Assembly (NCBI GenBank): GCA_947447665.1
Contig: CANFJX010000001.1
Span: forward strand, 62,001-126,000
Direction of reading: 5' to 3'
DNA: 64,000 nucleotides
Source of the DNA: Bacteriovoracaceae bacterium
Lineage (GTDB): Bacteria; Bdellovibrionota; UBA1018
Below the pieces are notes generated by a model, which was not told where the DNA came from, made no database searches, and was given only the letters and a program-made list of their open reading frames with translations. Below are positions 1 to 9,092 of this stretch, in pieces (within the stretch, counting starts at the first letter, position 1; the number at the start of each line of letters is the position of its first letter). The position numbers were made by a program, and so were the translations under genes.

Positions 1-445
1 GGATCTGAGCCCCCATTTTCCCAATATCCGCCTGACCCCGAGTTAGTTCCGTCGAGGCCTGCTGCAGGGTCTGATTGAGAGTCGGAATTCTCGAAGTGAC
101 CGTCGGTAATTCAATCTGAATTGAGTTAGCGGACTTTAGACTCAGCGGATTCTTGTCTCCCACCTGAGCTTGACCTATTGCCTTCTCAACAGTCTTCTCA
201 ACTGTCATCTCGCCAGTCTTATCACTCGCTTGGTCATTTCCCTGATTAATCAACTTCTCTGGCATCGGAACTACTGCTGGTTGAGCGGCCAGACGGGCTT
301 GAACTAATTCGAGATCGAACTCAGAATCGTCAGATTGCTTTGCTGAAGATTCCCTTGAATCTGCCCTATCGCCGATGGACCTACTGAGAACATTGCCTTG
401 TAACTGAGGGTGATCTATATTTTTCATTGTATTCATTGCATTCAT
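1..445 (-). CDS. fliK: Flagellar hook-length control protein FliK-like, N-terminal part (runs off the window)
   Basis: Reading the minus strand from an ATG at 445 gives an open frame that continues past position 1 without a stop, so only about 148 N-terminal residues are visible. The part seen is Gln/Ser/Thr-rich, polar and low in complexity, as the N-terminal half of FliK usually is; the diagnostic C-terminal FliK domain lies outside the window. FliK is the secreted ruler that sets hook length and switches the export gate to filament substrates. The start lies next to the stop of the upstream motE-like gene, and two further in-frame ATGs (436, 427) follow, so the exact start is open. The call rests mainly on position at the end of the fliF-fliJ operon. 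Confidence 0.6.
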   Translation of the reverse strand, partial: MNAMNTMKNIDHPQLQGNVLSRSIGDRADSRESSAKQSDDSEFDLELVQARLAAQPAVVPMPEKLINQGNDQASDKTGEMTVEKTVEKAIGQAQVGDKNPLSLKSANSIQIELPTVTSRIPTLNQTLQQASTELTRGQADIGKMGAQI

Positions 446-446
446 T

Positions 447-1151
447 TTACTTATCACCCCCCTTTTTTAACTTTTCGTTAGCCACTGCTGCGTCGCTCGA
501 CACAGACCGCTCCGCCATAGGAGCGGAGACATCCTTGGCCCGGGCTAATCCGACCAAGAGCTCTGACAATTGAGTAGACCGTTTTGCTTCAATCAAATTC
601 ATAATTTTCGCTAAACGGGGGGTATCCATTTGAGACATTACTGAGACCGCTAAAGAGTTATCGATTGTAGAAAAAACCTTCGCAGCAGCTTTCGGGCTCA
701 TAGCCAAAAGAGTTTCGATGAGTTTAGCTTTTTTCTCTTCGGTTTCTTTTAATTGATCTTGCTGAACATGCTGAATTGATTCGCGTTCAAGAGTTAATTT
801 CTTAAGCTCTTCAGAAATTGCATTCTCTCGATTTTTTAAGTCTGCTTCTTTTGTAGCTAGCTCTTTTTGTTTTTTTTCTATTTCTTCTTGAGCATGGCGA
901 ATATCCTCTACGGCAGATTCAGAGGCCACGCAGGTGCCTGATTTTGGCTTTGAATCAGATCGACTTTCTGATTTCTTTTCGCCCTTACTATCAGCTTTCG
1001 ATTCAGCCGAAACCTCTTTGACTGATTCCACCTTATTTTCCAGCGCTTTTGGATCCTCGTCCTTAGCCATTACGAAAGTCACAGCAAGACCAATCGAACC
1101 TAAACCTAAAAATGAATAAATTAAAATTTTAGTATAGAGTCGCCGAATCAT
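447..1151 (-). CDS. MotE-like flagellar protein, membrane-anchored coiled coil
   Basis: 234 residues. A hydrophobic segment at about 9-28 is followed by a charged Lys/Ser/Glu-rich linker and a long coiled coil (about 80-135). A C-terminal domain with the pattern LLAMSPKAAAKVF...MDTPRLAKIM resembles the MotE / MgtE-N fold, which is related to FliG. MotE proteins are periplasmic chaperones of the stator protein MotC or stabilise the motor in other groups. It overlaps fliJ by 4 bases (ATGA) and precedes the fliK-like gene, the usual place of motE-like genes. No motAB is in the window, so its partner is not visible. Confidence 0.75.
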   Translation of the reverse strand: MIRRLYTKILIYSFLGLGSIGLAVTFVMAKDEDPKALENKVESVKEVSAESKADSKGEKKSESRSDSKPKSGTCVASESAVEDIRHAQEEIEKKQKELATKEADLKNRENAISEELKKLTLERESIQHVQQDQLKETEEKKAKLIETLLAMSPKAAAKVFSTIDNSLAVSVMSQMDTPRLAKIMNLIEAKRSTQLSELLVGLARAKDVSAPMAERSVSSDAAVANEKLKKGGDK

Positions 1152-1612
1152 AGATCTGCCTCTCGATCAGCGACAACAAGATGATTTCTCATAATAGTGA
1201 GCTCATCTTGTTCTTTCTGCTCCGCCTTTTTAAGTCCAAACTTGAAATCAGCAAGAGCCCGGTCCTTCAGAGTTTCAATCATCCGAGTGAGTCTCTTAGC
1301 CTGCAAATACAACCTCATGGCTTTTTCGACACCCCTATTTGCTCTAAAAATGGCCTGGTCTGATTTCATTATTCTCTGTTTTGTACCAATGATATAATTC
1401 TGAACAAATTGAAATCCAGACGCAGGAGTGGGAAATCGACCCATATCCGATCTTTCGTTTAGGGACTGGTCCAGTTGAGACTGAAGTGCTCTCTTGATTT
1501 CAATTTCAATCTGAAGTTTTTTCTGTGCCTCTGCTAGGCCTCTAGAAGCTTCAGCTTCACTGAGACGTCTTGCTTGCAGAAGGGATTCAAGTGGGAATCT
1601 AAATCTTTTCAT
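1148..1612 (-). CDS. fliJ: Flagellar export chaperone FliJ
   Basis: 154 residues, nearly all alpha-helical and highly charged, with the N-terminal pattern KRFRFPLESLLQAR typical of FliJ. FliJ is the coiled-coil stalk of the flagellar type III export ATPase: it inserts in the FliI hexamer and links it to the export gate FlhA. It sits downstream of fliI after a 97-base gap and overlaps the motE-like gene by 4 bases. Sequence conservation in FliJ is low, so the call rests on N-terminal pattern, size, helix content and operon position together. Confidence 0.8.
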   Translation of the reverse strand: MKRFRFPLESLLQARRLSEAEASRGLAEAQKKLQIEIEIKRALQSQLDQSLNERSDMGRFPTPASGFQFVQNYIIGTKQRIMKSDQAIFRANRGVEKAMRLYLQAKRLTRMIETLKDRALADFKFGLKKAEQKEQDELTIMRNHLVVADREADL

Positions 1613-1709
1613 TACCTTTTAATCATGATTTATATTTTTTATTTAAAATAGACTGAATCTTTTTCCCAGTTCATTTTTTTTTAAATCCATCTTCGTGGAC
1701 GAATGAAGC

Positions 1710-3140
1710 TTAAAACTGCAATCTACCGGCTGGCTGGCTCGAGCTCTTACCACTCTGAGGCATTTGTTGCCCACTGAGTGCAGCCTCACCTAATCGCACA
1801 ATCGAATGCATTCGACTCAAGGTATCTTGCATATCACTTGAATCTTCTACATTCTGTCTTAAGAATTCGAGAATTCGATCATGAACCGCAACTGCCTGAT
1901 CGATTTTAGGATTACTCCCTCGGACATAAGCACCGATATTGATGAGCTCTTCCACTTGAGCGTAGGTTGCGATCCATTCTTTGATCTGAGATGACCAAGC
2001 CAAATGATTAGAATCAATTACAGATCGCATCACTCGACTCGCACTCTGCAAAACATCAATTGCAGGGAACTGATTCCGCTGCGCGATTTTTCGACTCAGT
2101 ACAATGTGCCCGTCTAATATGGATCTCACTGAGTCGGCAATAGGATCATCCATATCATCCCCCTCCACTAGAACAGCGTATAACCCGGTAATACTACCCT
2201 TGCCGGGAGACGTGCCAGCGCGCTCAAGGAGTTTAGGGATCGTAGAAAAAACACTCGGAGTATAACCTTTTGATGCAGGCGGCTCCCCCAGGGACAGACC
2301 AATTTCCCTTTGAGCCATACAAAACCGGGTCACTGAGTCCATGAGGAGCAGAACACTTTTCCCCTGGTCTCTAAAGTACTCTGCAATTGCTGTTGCCAGA
2401 AATGCCCCGCGCATTCTTAAGAGCGGCGATTTATCTGACGTTGAAACCACGACAACTGAACGTTGTAAGCCCTCAGGACCTAAATCCCGCTCAATAAACT
2501 CCCGGACTTCGCGACCTCGTTCTCCGATCAAGGCAATCACATTGACGTCCGCCTGAGTTCTCCTGGCCATCATCCCGAGTAACACTGACTTACCTACACC
2601 GGATCCAGCCATAATCCCCATTCGCTGGCCTTGACCGCAGGTCAGCAGGCCATTGATGCTGCGAACACCAAGATCCAGAGGCTTAGATACGACATTGCGG
2701 TCTAACGGATGGGCCGGCTTCTGGTAAAGCCCCCTCTCCTCCGAATGCATAGCTCCAAAGTTAACCGGGCCTTTGCCATCGATAGGATTGCCTTGCCCAT
2801 CCAAAACGCGCCCCAAAAGAGCACCGCCTACGGTGATTGAGGAGAACTTCTTCTTCAAAACGACCAGACTATCCTTGTTAACTCCTTGAACCTCTTCAAA
2901 CGGCATCAAAATAACGCGCTTATCCCGAAATCCAATCACCTCGGCCTCGATCATGTTCTCATTCTGTCCAAGATCTCGATCCCCCGAAGGTAGAATTCGA
3001 CATAAACTTCCCACGCCGGCACCCGGCAGGTGTGCCTCAAAAATGAGACCAATCGATTTGGTCACCTTTCCAGCCTCATTATAGAGAAGTGACTGGCTCA
3101 ATCGCTCATCGTAGAGGTGTTTATCAATTTTCCACTTCAA
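1710..3140 (-). CDS. fliI: Flagellum-specific ATP synthase FliI
   Basis: 476 residues, slightly longer than the common 440-460. An N-terminal beta-barrel domain is followed by a RecA-type ATPase core with Walker A AGSGVGKS (about 178-185), the GERGREVREF motif, Walker B LLLMDSVTRF and GEPPASKGY, all typical of the FliI/YscN family. It powers unfolding and entry of flagellar export substrates at the base of the motor. It overlaps fliH by 4 bases (ATGA), which implies translational coupling of the ATPase and its regulator. The C-terminal tail of about 20 residues is Ser/Gln-rich and looks unstructured. Confidence 0.97.
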   Translation of the reverse strand: MKWKIDKHLYDERLSQSLLYNEAGKVTKSIGLIFEAHLPGAGVGSLCRILPSGDRDLGQNENMIEAEVIGFRDKRVILMPFEEVQGVNKDSLVVLKKKFSSITVGGALLGRVLDGQGNPIDGKGPVNFGAMHSEERGLYQKPAHPLDRNVVSKPLDLGVRSINGLLTCGQGQRMGIMAGSGVGKSVLLGMMARRTQADVNVIALIGERGREVREFIERDLGPEGLQRSVVVVSTSDKSPLLRMRGAFLATAIAEYFRDQGKSVLLLMDSVTRFCMAQREIGLSLGEPPASKGYTPSVFSTIPKLLERAGTSPGKGSITGLYAVLVEGDDMDDPIADSVRSILDGHIVLSRKIAQRNQFPAIDVLQSASRVMRSVIDSNHLAWSSQIKEWIATYAQVEELINIGAYVRGSNPKIDQAVAVHDRILEFLRQNVEDSSDMQDTLSRMHSIVRLGEAALSGQQMPQSGKSSSQPAGRLQF

Positions 3141-4027
3141 GCTCCCTGATCCTCTTGAGGCGGAAGGGATTTGGATGACGCTCCATCAGGAATCAAGGAT
3201 CGGTGAATTTCCAACAACTGTGTTTCGATGCTTGTATTAATCATGTTCCATTCCGTTTCGATCTCAATTCCGCTTTGCTTGACGTGACTAGACATCTCGA
3301 CGTTAAAATTTGTAATATGACCAAAAGCCTTCTCAACGCCTTCCTTTAGAGTAGCAATCACTTCTCCATCCCGAGGATTAATTTTTAAGGTAATGTTTTC
3401 CCTCACGCCGACCTTGCTAATCAGCTCTTTTGCAAGCCTCAGGAGATACTCCGGATCAACTGAAAGATCCTTCATGAGAAGCATCTTTGAAATTCTATAG
3501 ACCATTTCTATTAAAATCCGCTCATTGATGCGATAAATCTCAGCCCTAGAGTTTTCCATTTCGCTCAAAAATTCATCAAACTGAGCAATTTTTGAAGCGG
3601 ATTCCTTCTGAAGAACCTTTAAGGCCTCGTCAAACCCTTTTTTAAATCCATCTTGGTATCCTAACTCGCTTGCCGCCTTCTTCTCACCCTCAGCAATCTC
3701 AGCGACAATACTATTCACTTCTGCTGCGATCGCTCGCTGCTCCTCGTCCTTAATGGAAAGTGGCCCCTTCAGTAGCGGATTAATACTAAAGCGACGGTCT
3801 TTTTGGACTCTCTCTCTAGAATCAGCATCGGTAGCAGCCAAGGAGCCAAACCGACTTTTCACTTCGGCATATTGCTCGGCGCCGCTCGACCTGAGGGATT
3901 CGAAGACAAAATCCTTCACTTCTGGCTGATTTACACGGTCAAAATTAAGAACCTTGACGTCCTTTGACTTCTCTTGACCCTGATTTTCCTGCTGGACCTG
4001 AAACTCAGTCAGCTTTCGATTCCACAT
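3137..4027 (-). CDS. fliH: Flagellar assembly protein FliH
   Basis: The open frame extends to 4063, but the ATG at 4027 is preferred: it is preceded by GAGGA at proper distance and clears the fliG stop by 7 bases. The product of about 296 residues has a Gln/Lys-rich N-terminal region, a central Ala/Glu helical segment with spaced glycines (LGYQDGFKKGFDEA) and a C-terminal FliH/YscL-type domain. FliH dimers hold FliI inactive and dock it to the C ring through FliN. It lies between fliG and fliI as in most flagellar operons. Confidence 0.9.
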   Translation of the reverse strand: MWNRKLTEFQVQQENQGQEKSKDVKVLNFDRVNQPEVKDFVFESLRSSGAEQYAEVKSRFGSLAATDADSRERVQKDRRFSINPLLKGPLSIKDEEQRAIAAEVNSIVAEIAEGEKKAASELGYQDGFKKGFDEALKVLQKESASKIAQFDEFLSEMENSRAEIYRINERILIEMVYRISKMLLMKDLSVDPEYLLRLAKELISKVGVRENITLKINPRDGEVIATLKEGVEKAFGHITNFNVEMSSHVKQSGIEIETEWNMINTSIETQLLEIHRSLIPDGASSKSLPPQEDQGA

Positions 4028-4034
4028 TTTTTCC

Positions 4035-5048
4035 TCACACGATTGCGTCAGCCCCGCCGCCACGACTGATCATAATCTTTCCTTCAGACTCGAGTCTCTT
4101 CGCAATTGTAATAATCTCCTGCTGTGCAGCCTCGACCTCGGATAGCTTCACAGGACCAAGAGCATCCAAATCATCTTTAAGTAGCTCCGAAGCCCGCTTC
4201 GAGATATTTTTAAATATTTTATCTCTCACCTCAACTGTAGCAGTCTTCAGTGCAATCACGAGCTTGTCATTAGCAACCTCTTTAAGGAGAGTCTGCATGC
4301 CTCGATCGTCCACAAACGAAATATCCTCGAAGACAAACATCAACTTGCGAATTTCTTCTGCCAATTGAGGGTCTTTTTCCTCGACCTTGGCCATGATATT
4401 TTGTTCGTTGGACTTGTCCATGACATTGAGCATATCGGCAATCGGTTGAACGCCGCCCAATTGTTGGGTATCGATAGAACCCAAAGTAGCCAACTCCTGC
4501 TTGAGAACTTCGTCGACTTGAGCAATCAAGCTCGGCGAGATAAAATCTAAATTGGCAATTCTAAGCACTACTTCAGTTTGAATCATCTCAGGCAAACGCT
4601 TAAGCACCTCACACTTTTTATTCGACTCGAGATGAGCCAAAATCAATGCAGTGGTCTGCGGATGTTCGTTTACCAGGAAGTTAGCCAAAGTCCTGGAATC
4701 TACGAGCTCTAACGCTTCGAGTGTTCTACTTCCCTCGAAAACAGAAAGTTGCCCTAACACCGTCTTAGCCCGCTCCTCTCCCAAGGTAGATAGGACGAAC
4801 TCTCGACCGGTAGCATGCCCAAAAATAAGGGTATCTTCCTCAGCGATCTCCCTGTAGAAACCTTCGAGAGTATCCTTAACAGCTGAAATTGGGACCTTAC
4901 TAATCGCCCCCATGGCACTCACTAATCGCTTGACGTCGTTATCCTTCATTTTTTTAAAAATCTGCGACGTAACTTGGTTGCCTAGAATATTCAAAAGTAA
5001 CGCTGAACGTTCCAAACCAGACATTTCTTCAAAGTTCTCGTATGCCAT
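4035..5048 (-). CDS. fliG: Flagellar motor switch protein FliG
   Basis: 337 residues, the usual FliG length. N-terminal domain contacts the MS ring (RSALLLNILGNQV), the middle domain carries the EHPQ-type motif (NEHPQTTALILAHL, about 127-140), and the C-terminal domain has the charged torque helix pattern FVFEDISFVDDRGMQTLLKEV that meets the stator. FliG forms the rotor ring on which MotA acts and determines rotation direction. It sits 8 bases downstream of fliF, as is common for the MS-ring and switch pair. Confidence 0.97.
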   Translation of the reverse strand: MAYENFEEMSGLERSALLLNILGNQVTSQIFKKMKDNDVKRLVSAMGAISKVPISAVKDTLEGFYREIAEEDTLIFGHATGREFVLSTLGEERAKTVLGQLSVFEGSRTLEALELVDSRTLANFLVNEHPQTTALILAHLESNKKCEVLKRLPEMIQTEVVLRIANLDFISPSLIAQVDEVLKQELATLGSIDTQQLGGVQPIADMLNVMDKSNEQNIMAKVEEKDPQLAEEIRKLMFVFEDISFVDDRGMQTLLKEVANDKLVIALKTATVEVRDKIFKNISKRASELLKDDLDALGPVKLSEVEAAQQEIITIAKRLESEGKIMISRGGGADAIV

Positions 5049-5056
5049 AGATTTTT

Positions 5057-6754
5057 TTAGGCGCTTGCTGCCTTTTCCTTTCCTTTACCAGCCTCAGCAG
5101 GCTTGCTATCGGGCGCTTTCTTATGGAGCCAGTCCCTGAGAATCAATGCTGCTTTATGGGGGTTCGCGTCGACCAAAGTAATAATCTTTTCCTTAATCAT
5201 TTCCCCTTCGACTTTCTCCGGATCAATACTATCCGGAATGACTGGGATAATCTCTTCGATCGCTGCTATGGCGGTTCCCCTTTGAAGCTTTTCTAATTCC
5301 TCGACTGTTTGCGGCAAGAAAGTGTCCATACTATCGATCGTATTTTCAGTAATCCATTTGATAAATGGCCTGACTACGAACGTGAAGAATAGAAGAATCG
5401 TGAGCCCTATCATGCAATAAGTAATGAGATTCTGAATATAGCTTTTCTGCTCTGCATCCGAGACGATTTTCTGCGCTTCCTCGAAATCTTCGTGAGTAAA
5501 CTCGATATTCTTAATTTCAAGGGTATCGCCCCTTTTCCTATCCAAACCTACTGCGCCCGCGGCGATTTGCTCCAATTCTTTCAATTTTTCCGGCGACCAT
5601 GCCTCACTCTTGGTTACAGATTTCCCATCCTTGTCTTTCGACTTAGATATTTTCTGATCTATGACGACCGCAACGGAAAGACGCTTAATACTTCCAGCAG
5701 AACGTGTAGTCTTTTTGATAATTTGAGGAATCTCGTAATTAGTAACCTCATTATTTTTCACTGTCTCTGTCTTGACCTCATTATTTACAGCTGGCGGCTG
5801 CCCTGGCGTATTCGAGGCCACACCCCCAGCACCCAAAGGTCCAGGACGGGTCCCATTCATACTGTCATTATGTTTCTCGACCGAGCGAACTGCAGAACCG
5901 TCAGCATCAAAGGAGGTTTGAGTCTCATTCACCTGAGAAAAATCAAGCTCTGCGCTGACCTTCGCTACCACGTGTCCTTCACCCACGACGTGATTGAGAA
6001 CTTCTTCAAGCCTTTTTTCGAAGTCAGCTTCGACTTTCTGTTGGAAGTCGAGCTGCGTAGCAGTCGCTGCACTCAGAGAGTCCGTCGGGTTCCTAGACAG
6101 AACTTTACCCTCCGAGTTCATAATAACAACGTCGGATACCTCCATTCCCTCAACGGCTCGAGCGACCAGATTGCCGATCCCAAAGACTTGCTTATCATTC
6201 AGGATAACTCCCGGGTCGAGATCTATGACGACCGATGCCGTAGACTTCTTTTGATCCTCAACAAAGGTGCTCTTTTGCGGTATCGCTAAATGCACCCGTG
6301 AGCGCCTAACCCCGCGAATTGAGTTAATGGTTCGCATTAACTCGCCCTCTTGTGCCCTCTTTTGATTCAGCTTCTGCACAAAACTGGAGACGCCAATCGA
6401 TTGCTTATCAAATACCTCGTAGCCGATCACCCCTGACTGGGGGAGCCCCATGGAGGCGAGCTCCAATCGAAACTCATAAAGATTTTCAGGAGGAACAGAA
6501 ATAGTTTTTCCGTTTGCTTCCATTCTGAATGGAATTTGTTTTTCTCTCAGAAGCCGAATTATATTAGTCGACTCCTCAGGATTAATATTGGTCATAATAG
6601 GGACGTAAGTCTTATTTCCTGCCCAAACAAATAAAAGAGCAATCGCACCGATTATAGCAAATAAGGTTAACGCCATTGCCGCTTTTTTTCCGGATGACAT
6701 ATCCTTTATGAAATCGGCAATTTGTACCCCTATTTTTTTTAGGTATTCTTCCAC
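5057..6754 (-). CDS. fliF: Flagellar MS-ring protein FliF
   Basis: 565 residues, normal for FliF. A membrane segment at about 27-46 is followed by the ring-building motifs (pattern NPEESTNIIRLLREKQIPF and GLPQSGVIGYEVFDK), a long Gly/Asn/Pro-rich linker around 290-340, a second membrane helix near 443-463, and a C-terminal acidic tail of the type that binds FliG. FliF is the first inner-membrane ring assembled, housing the export gate. It lies between fliE and fliG in a tightly spaced operon. Confidence 0.97.
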   Translation of the reverse strand: MEEYLKKIGVQIADFIKDMSSGKKAAMALTLFAIIGAIALLFVWAGNKTYVPIMTNINPEESTNIIRLLREKQIPFRMEANGKTISVPPENLYEFRLELASMGLPQSGVIGYEVFDKQSIGVSSFVQKLNQKRAQEGELMRTINSIRGVRRSRVHLAIPQKSTFVEDQKKSTASVVIDLDPGVILNDKQVFGIGNLVARAVEGMEVSDVVIMNSEGKVLSRNPTDSLSAATATQLDFQQKVEADFEKRLEEVLNHVVGEGHVVAKVSAELDFSQVNETQTSFDADGSAVRSVEKHNDSMNGTRPGPLGAGGVASNTPGQPPAVNNEVKTETVKNNEVTNYEIPQIIKKTTRSAGSIKRLSVAVVIDQKISKSKDKDGKSVTKSEAWSPEKLKELEQIAAGAVGLDRKRGDTLEIKNIEFTHEDFEEAQKIVSDAEQKSYIQNLITYCMIGLTILLFFTFVVRPFIKWITENTIDSMDTFLPQTVEELEKLQRGTAIAAIEEIIPVIPDSIDPEKVEGEMIKEKIITLVDANPHKAALILRDWLHKKAPDSKPAEAGKGKEKAASA

Positions 6755-6815
6755 TCGAGGCTCCGGTCTGATGGCAATCTAGATCATTATTTTTTCGTTT
6801 AACTAAAGCCCATTT

Positions 6816-7124
6816 TTAAACAGGCATTCTCATTACTTCCTTATAGGCATCTAATATTTTATTCCGGACCTGCATCATCAATTTGAGTGATGTATCTGCT
6901 TTTTCGATGGTGAGCATTGTTTCATGAATGTTTTTACTACGGCCAGCGACTAACTCTTTGATCGCCTGATCGGCTTGAGACTGCTGAGTATTTACCTGTT
7001 CCATGGAGTCTTTCAGCATCTCTGTAAAGGTCTTACCTGAGTGAGCCGTCGACTCAGGCTCTCTCTTTGCACTCAGCTCGAGGGCTGCGCTACTAACAGT
7101 GGGAAGGCCGCTAATTTGATTCAT
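6816..7124 (-). CDS. fliE: Flagellar hook-basal body protein FliE
   Basis: 102 residues, the usual FliE size. The C-terminal half has the conserved pattern MLTIEKADTSLKLMMQVRNKILDAYKEVMRMPV-like helices that pack against the export gate and the rod (shown here only as key residues: ADTSLKLMMQVRNK). FliE joins the MS ring to the proximal rod and is among the first rod substrates exported. It follows flgC by 6 bases and precedes fliF by 61 bases. Confidence 0.95.
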   Translation of the reverse strand: MNQISGLPTVSSAALELSAKREPESTAHSGKTFTEMLKDSMEQVNTQQSQADQAIKELVAGRSKNIHETMLTIEKADTSLKLMMQVRNKILDAYKEVMRMPV

Positions 7125-7130
7125 AATAAA

Positions 7131-7574
7131 TTATCTCCCGATTTCTAGCGCTTTTTGTGCCATCGACTTTGCTGCATTCATGGCTGTCACGTTGGCCTCA
7201 TAGGATCTTTGGGCACTAATCATATTAGCCATTTCTTCAACCGGATTCACGTTGGGCATAGCGACATATCCATCCTCATTGGCGTCTGGATGGTTCGGAT
7301 TATAGACCATTCGAGCTGGGCGCTCGTCCTCCGCAATATCTACGACCTGAACCCCCTGGACGTCTTCGTCCAGCCGGTTCTGCAGAATCTCCCCAAAGCT
7401 TTCCCTATCAGTCTGTGCTGCTAGAACCGGGTCTTTTCTACGATAAGGCCCACCGCCTGGCCCAGCACCTCGGGTCGTTTCTGCATTGGCAATATTGCTA
7501 GAAATGGTATTCATTCTCTTGGTCTGAGCATCAAGTCCGGAAGCGCTCACGCGCATTGAAGAAAATAGGTCCAT
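7131..7574 (-). CDS. flgC: Flagellar proximal rod protein FlgC
   Basis: 147 residues. The N-terminal rod signature MRVSASGLDAQTKRMNTIS and the C-terminal YEANVTAMNAAKSM pattern are diagnostic for the FlgBCFG family, with the FlgC-specific linker rich in Pro/Asp between them. It is a building block of the proximal rod. Its start overlaps the flgB stop (TAATG), so both are translationally coupled. Confidence 0.96.
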   Translation of the reverse strand: MDLFSSMRVSASGLDAQTKRMNTISSNIANAETTRGAGPGGGPYRRKDPVLAAQTDRESFGEILQNRLDEDVQGVQVVDIAEDERPARMVYNPNHPDANEDGYVAMPNVNPVEEMANMISAQRSYEANVTAMNAAKSMAQKALEIGR

Positions 7575-7987
7575 TACCGATTACCTCCCCCTTCTGAAAT
7601 TGCATACTTAAGCATGCCCAACTTGCGCTTCAGCATTTCTGCAGAGGCGTCATATAAAAGTTGATTTTGAGCAAGTTTAACCATCTCCGCCGAACGATCC
7701 ACGGTGTTCCCATCGAGGGATTCTACGCCATTTGGGTCGTCGTAAATTTCGGGCTGAACTGGATCCGTCGGGCGGTGAGCTCGATGCCCCTGCTGGGTCT
7801 CGCTGGGAGCAACTTGCTGATCTGTTCCAAGCACTTCCCTGAGAGCAGTTTCAAACTCAACTGCTTTGGCCTTGTAGCCAGGGGTATCTGCGTTTGCGAT
7901 ATTCGAGCTAATCACATTTTGATTGAGCTGTCTCAGATTGAGAGATGTATTCAGACCACCTATCACTGAGTCAAAACCAATATCCAC
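7574..7987 (-). CDS. flgB: Flagellar proximal rod protein FlgB
   Basis: 137 residues with the FlgB pattern LRQLNQNVISSNIANADTPGY near the N-terminus and a C-terminal helix ending in a KRKLGMLKYAISEG-type rod tail. FlgB forms the base of the proximal rod next to FliE. It is the first gene of the visible structural operon; GGAGG-type Shine-Dalgarno bases lie just before the ATG (minus-strand reading). The 139-base leader upstream holds inverted and direct repeats described separately. Confidence 0.95.
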   Translation of the reverse strand: MDIGFDSVIGGLNTSLNLRQLNQNVISSNIANADTPGYKAKAVEFETALREVLGTDQQVAPSETQQGHRAHRPTDPVQPEIYDDPNGVESLDGNTVDRSAEMVKLAQNQLLYDASAEMLKRKLGMLKYAISEGGGNR

Positions 7988-8041
7988 TCGACTCCTCCAT
8001 TACTTCTAATTCTTAATCTATTCTATTTAAGTTTATCAGAA

Positions 8042-8095
8042 ACTATTTTTAAGACGCTAAAAATAGTGCTGATACCTAGGAAATTTTTATCAGAA
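8042..8095. repeat. Inverted and direct repeats in the flgB leader
   Basis: ACTATTTTT (8042-8050) and AAAAATAGT (8059-8067) form a perfect 9-bp stem with an 8-base loop. Next to it CTGATA (8069-8074) and TATCAG (8088-8093) form a 6-bp dyad. TTTATCAGAA also occurs at 8033-8042 and 8086-8095 as a direct repeat. The whole set lies between the sigma-54 activator stop and flgB start. It may be an operator or an attenuator; no T-run follows the stem in the flagellar direction, so a simple terminator is unlikely. Confidence 0.45.
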
Positions 8096-8126
8096 TTAAT
8101 TTACAATCCTGGGAAAAAAATGCCGA

Positions 8127-9092
8127 TCACAGATGAATTCCTAACCCCTTGTAGTCCGATATTTTATTCCTTAGAGTTCGAATTGATATGCCAAGGGCTT
8201 TAGCTGTATGGGTTCGATTTCCCTGATGGTACTGAAGCGCCTCGATGATTACGGTACGCTCGATATCGTCCAATGTTCTCCCTGGAATCCAGCTTTTCTC
8301 TGAGTCAGCCAAATCTTGAGTCAGCTGGCTTGAGTCACCTTCTGGACGCTCAATGAAAAGATCTTTAATACCTAACTGAGCGTCTTGACTCGTAATGACG
8401 GCCCGTTCTATGACATTTTCAAGCTCTCTCACATTACCGGGCCAGCGGTGCGATTGAAGATAGCTCAGCGCCTCAGGGGCTATACCCTGTATGGTTTTTG
8501 CGTTCTTTTTAGCGTATTTTTCGACCAGATAGGCCGATATGAGCTCGACGTCTCCCACTCTTTCTCGAAGTGGCGGGATCGTTAGATTTACAACATTAAG
8601 ACGGTAGAATAAATCTTCTCTAAAAGACCCATCTTGGACGCAATGAGATAAACTCCGATTGGTTGTAGCAATAATTCGAACATCAACAGCCGATGGTTTT
8701 CTCCCCCCAATCCTGTCCACCTCGCCCTCTTGTATCACCCGTAGCAGTTTTGCCTGAAGTCGAAAATCCATCTCAGAGATTTCATCTAAAAGCAGCGTCC
8801 CGCCGTTGGCCAACTCAAACTTTCCGGACTTTGCGGTCACAGCACCAGTGAATGCTCCTCTCTCATAGCCAAAGAGCTCGGACTCCAATAGATTTTCTGG
8901 AATTGCTGCGCAGTTGATCGCTACAAAAGGGCGCCCACTCCGGCTGCTATTTTCATGAATTAGATTGGCTATCAGCTCCTTGCCAGTTCCACTATCGCCC
9001 TGAATCAGAATCGTGGCCTTACTTCGTGCTACCGTCTTAGCAAGCTGAATTATGTCGCGCATCCTGCGGTCTTGGGTCAGTATCTCATTCAT
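8127..9092 (-). CDS. Sigma-54-dependent activator without receiver domain (flagellar FleQ/FlgR-type role inferred)
   Basis: 321 residues. The AAA+ domain begins almost at the N-terminus: Walker A GDSGTGKE (about 34-41), the sigma-54 contact loop ERGAFTGA, Walker B LLLDEISEMDF and the R-finger region follow. A Fis-type helix-turn-helix sits at the C-terminus (HTAKALGISIRTLRNKI). No receiver, GAF or other sensory domain is present, so activity must be controlled by level or by a partner. The start codon overlaps the stop of the upstream TPR gene by 4 bases, and the flagellar operon starts 139 bases downstream, which suggests that it activates flagellar genes with RNA polymerase-sigma-54. Confidence 0.92.
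   Translation of the reverse strand: MNEILTQDRRMRDIIQLAKTVARSKATILIQGDSGTGKELIANLIHENSSRSGRPFVAINCAAIPENLLESELFGYERGAFTGAVTAKSGKFELANGGTLLLDEISEMDFRLQAKLLRVIQEGEVDRIGGRKPSAVDVRIIATTNRSLSHCVQDGSFREDLFYRLNVVNLTIPPLRERVGDVELISAYLVEKYAKKNAKTIQGIAPEALSYLQSHRWPGNVRELENVIERAVITSQDAQLGIKDLFIERPEGDSSQLTQDLADSEKSWIPGRTLDDIERTVIIEALQYHQGNRTHTAKALGISIRTLRNKISDYKGLGIHL

Noticed and set aside
3964-4368. A 134-codon plus-strand frame across fliH/fliG
   Set aside because: Antisense shadow of two well-supported flagellar genes.
5492-6289. A 265-codon open frame on the plus strand
   Set aside because: It lies fully antisense to fliF, whose protein has a complete family pattern; the plus-strand translation has no domain pattern or ribosome binding site.
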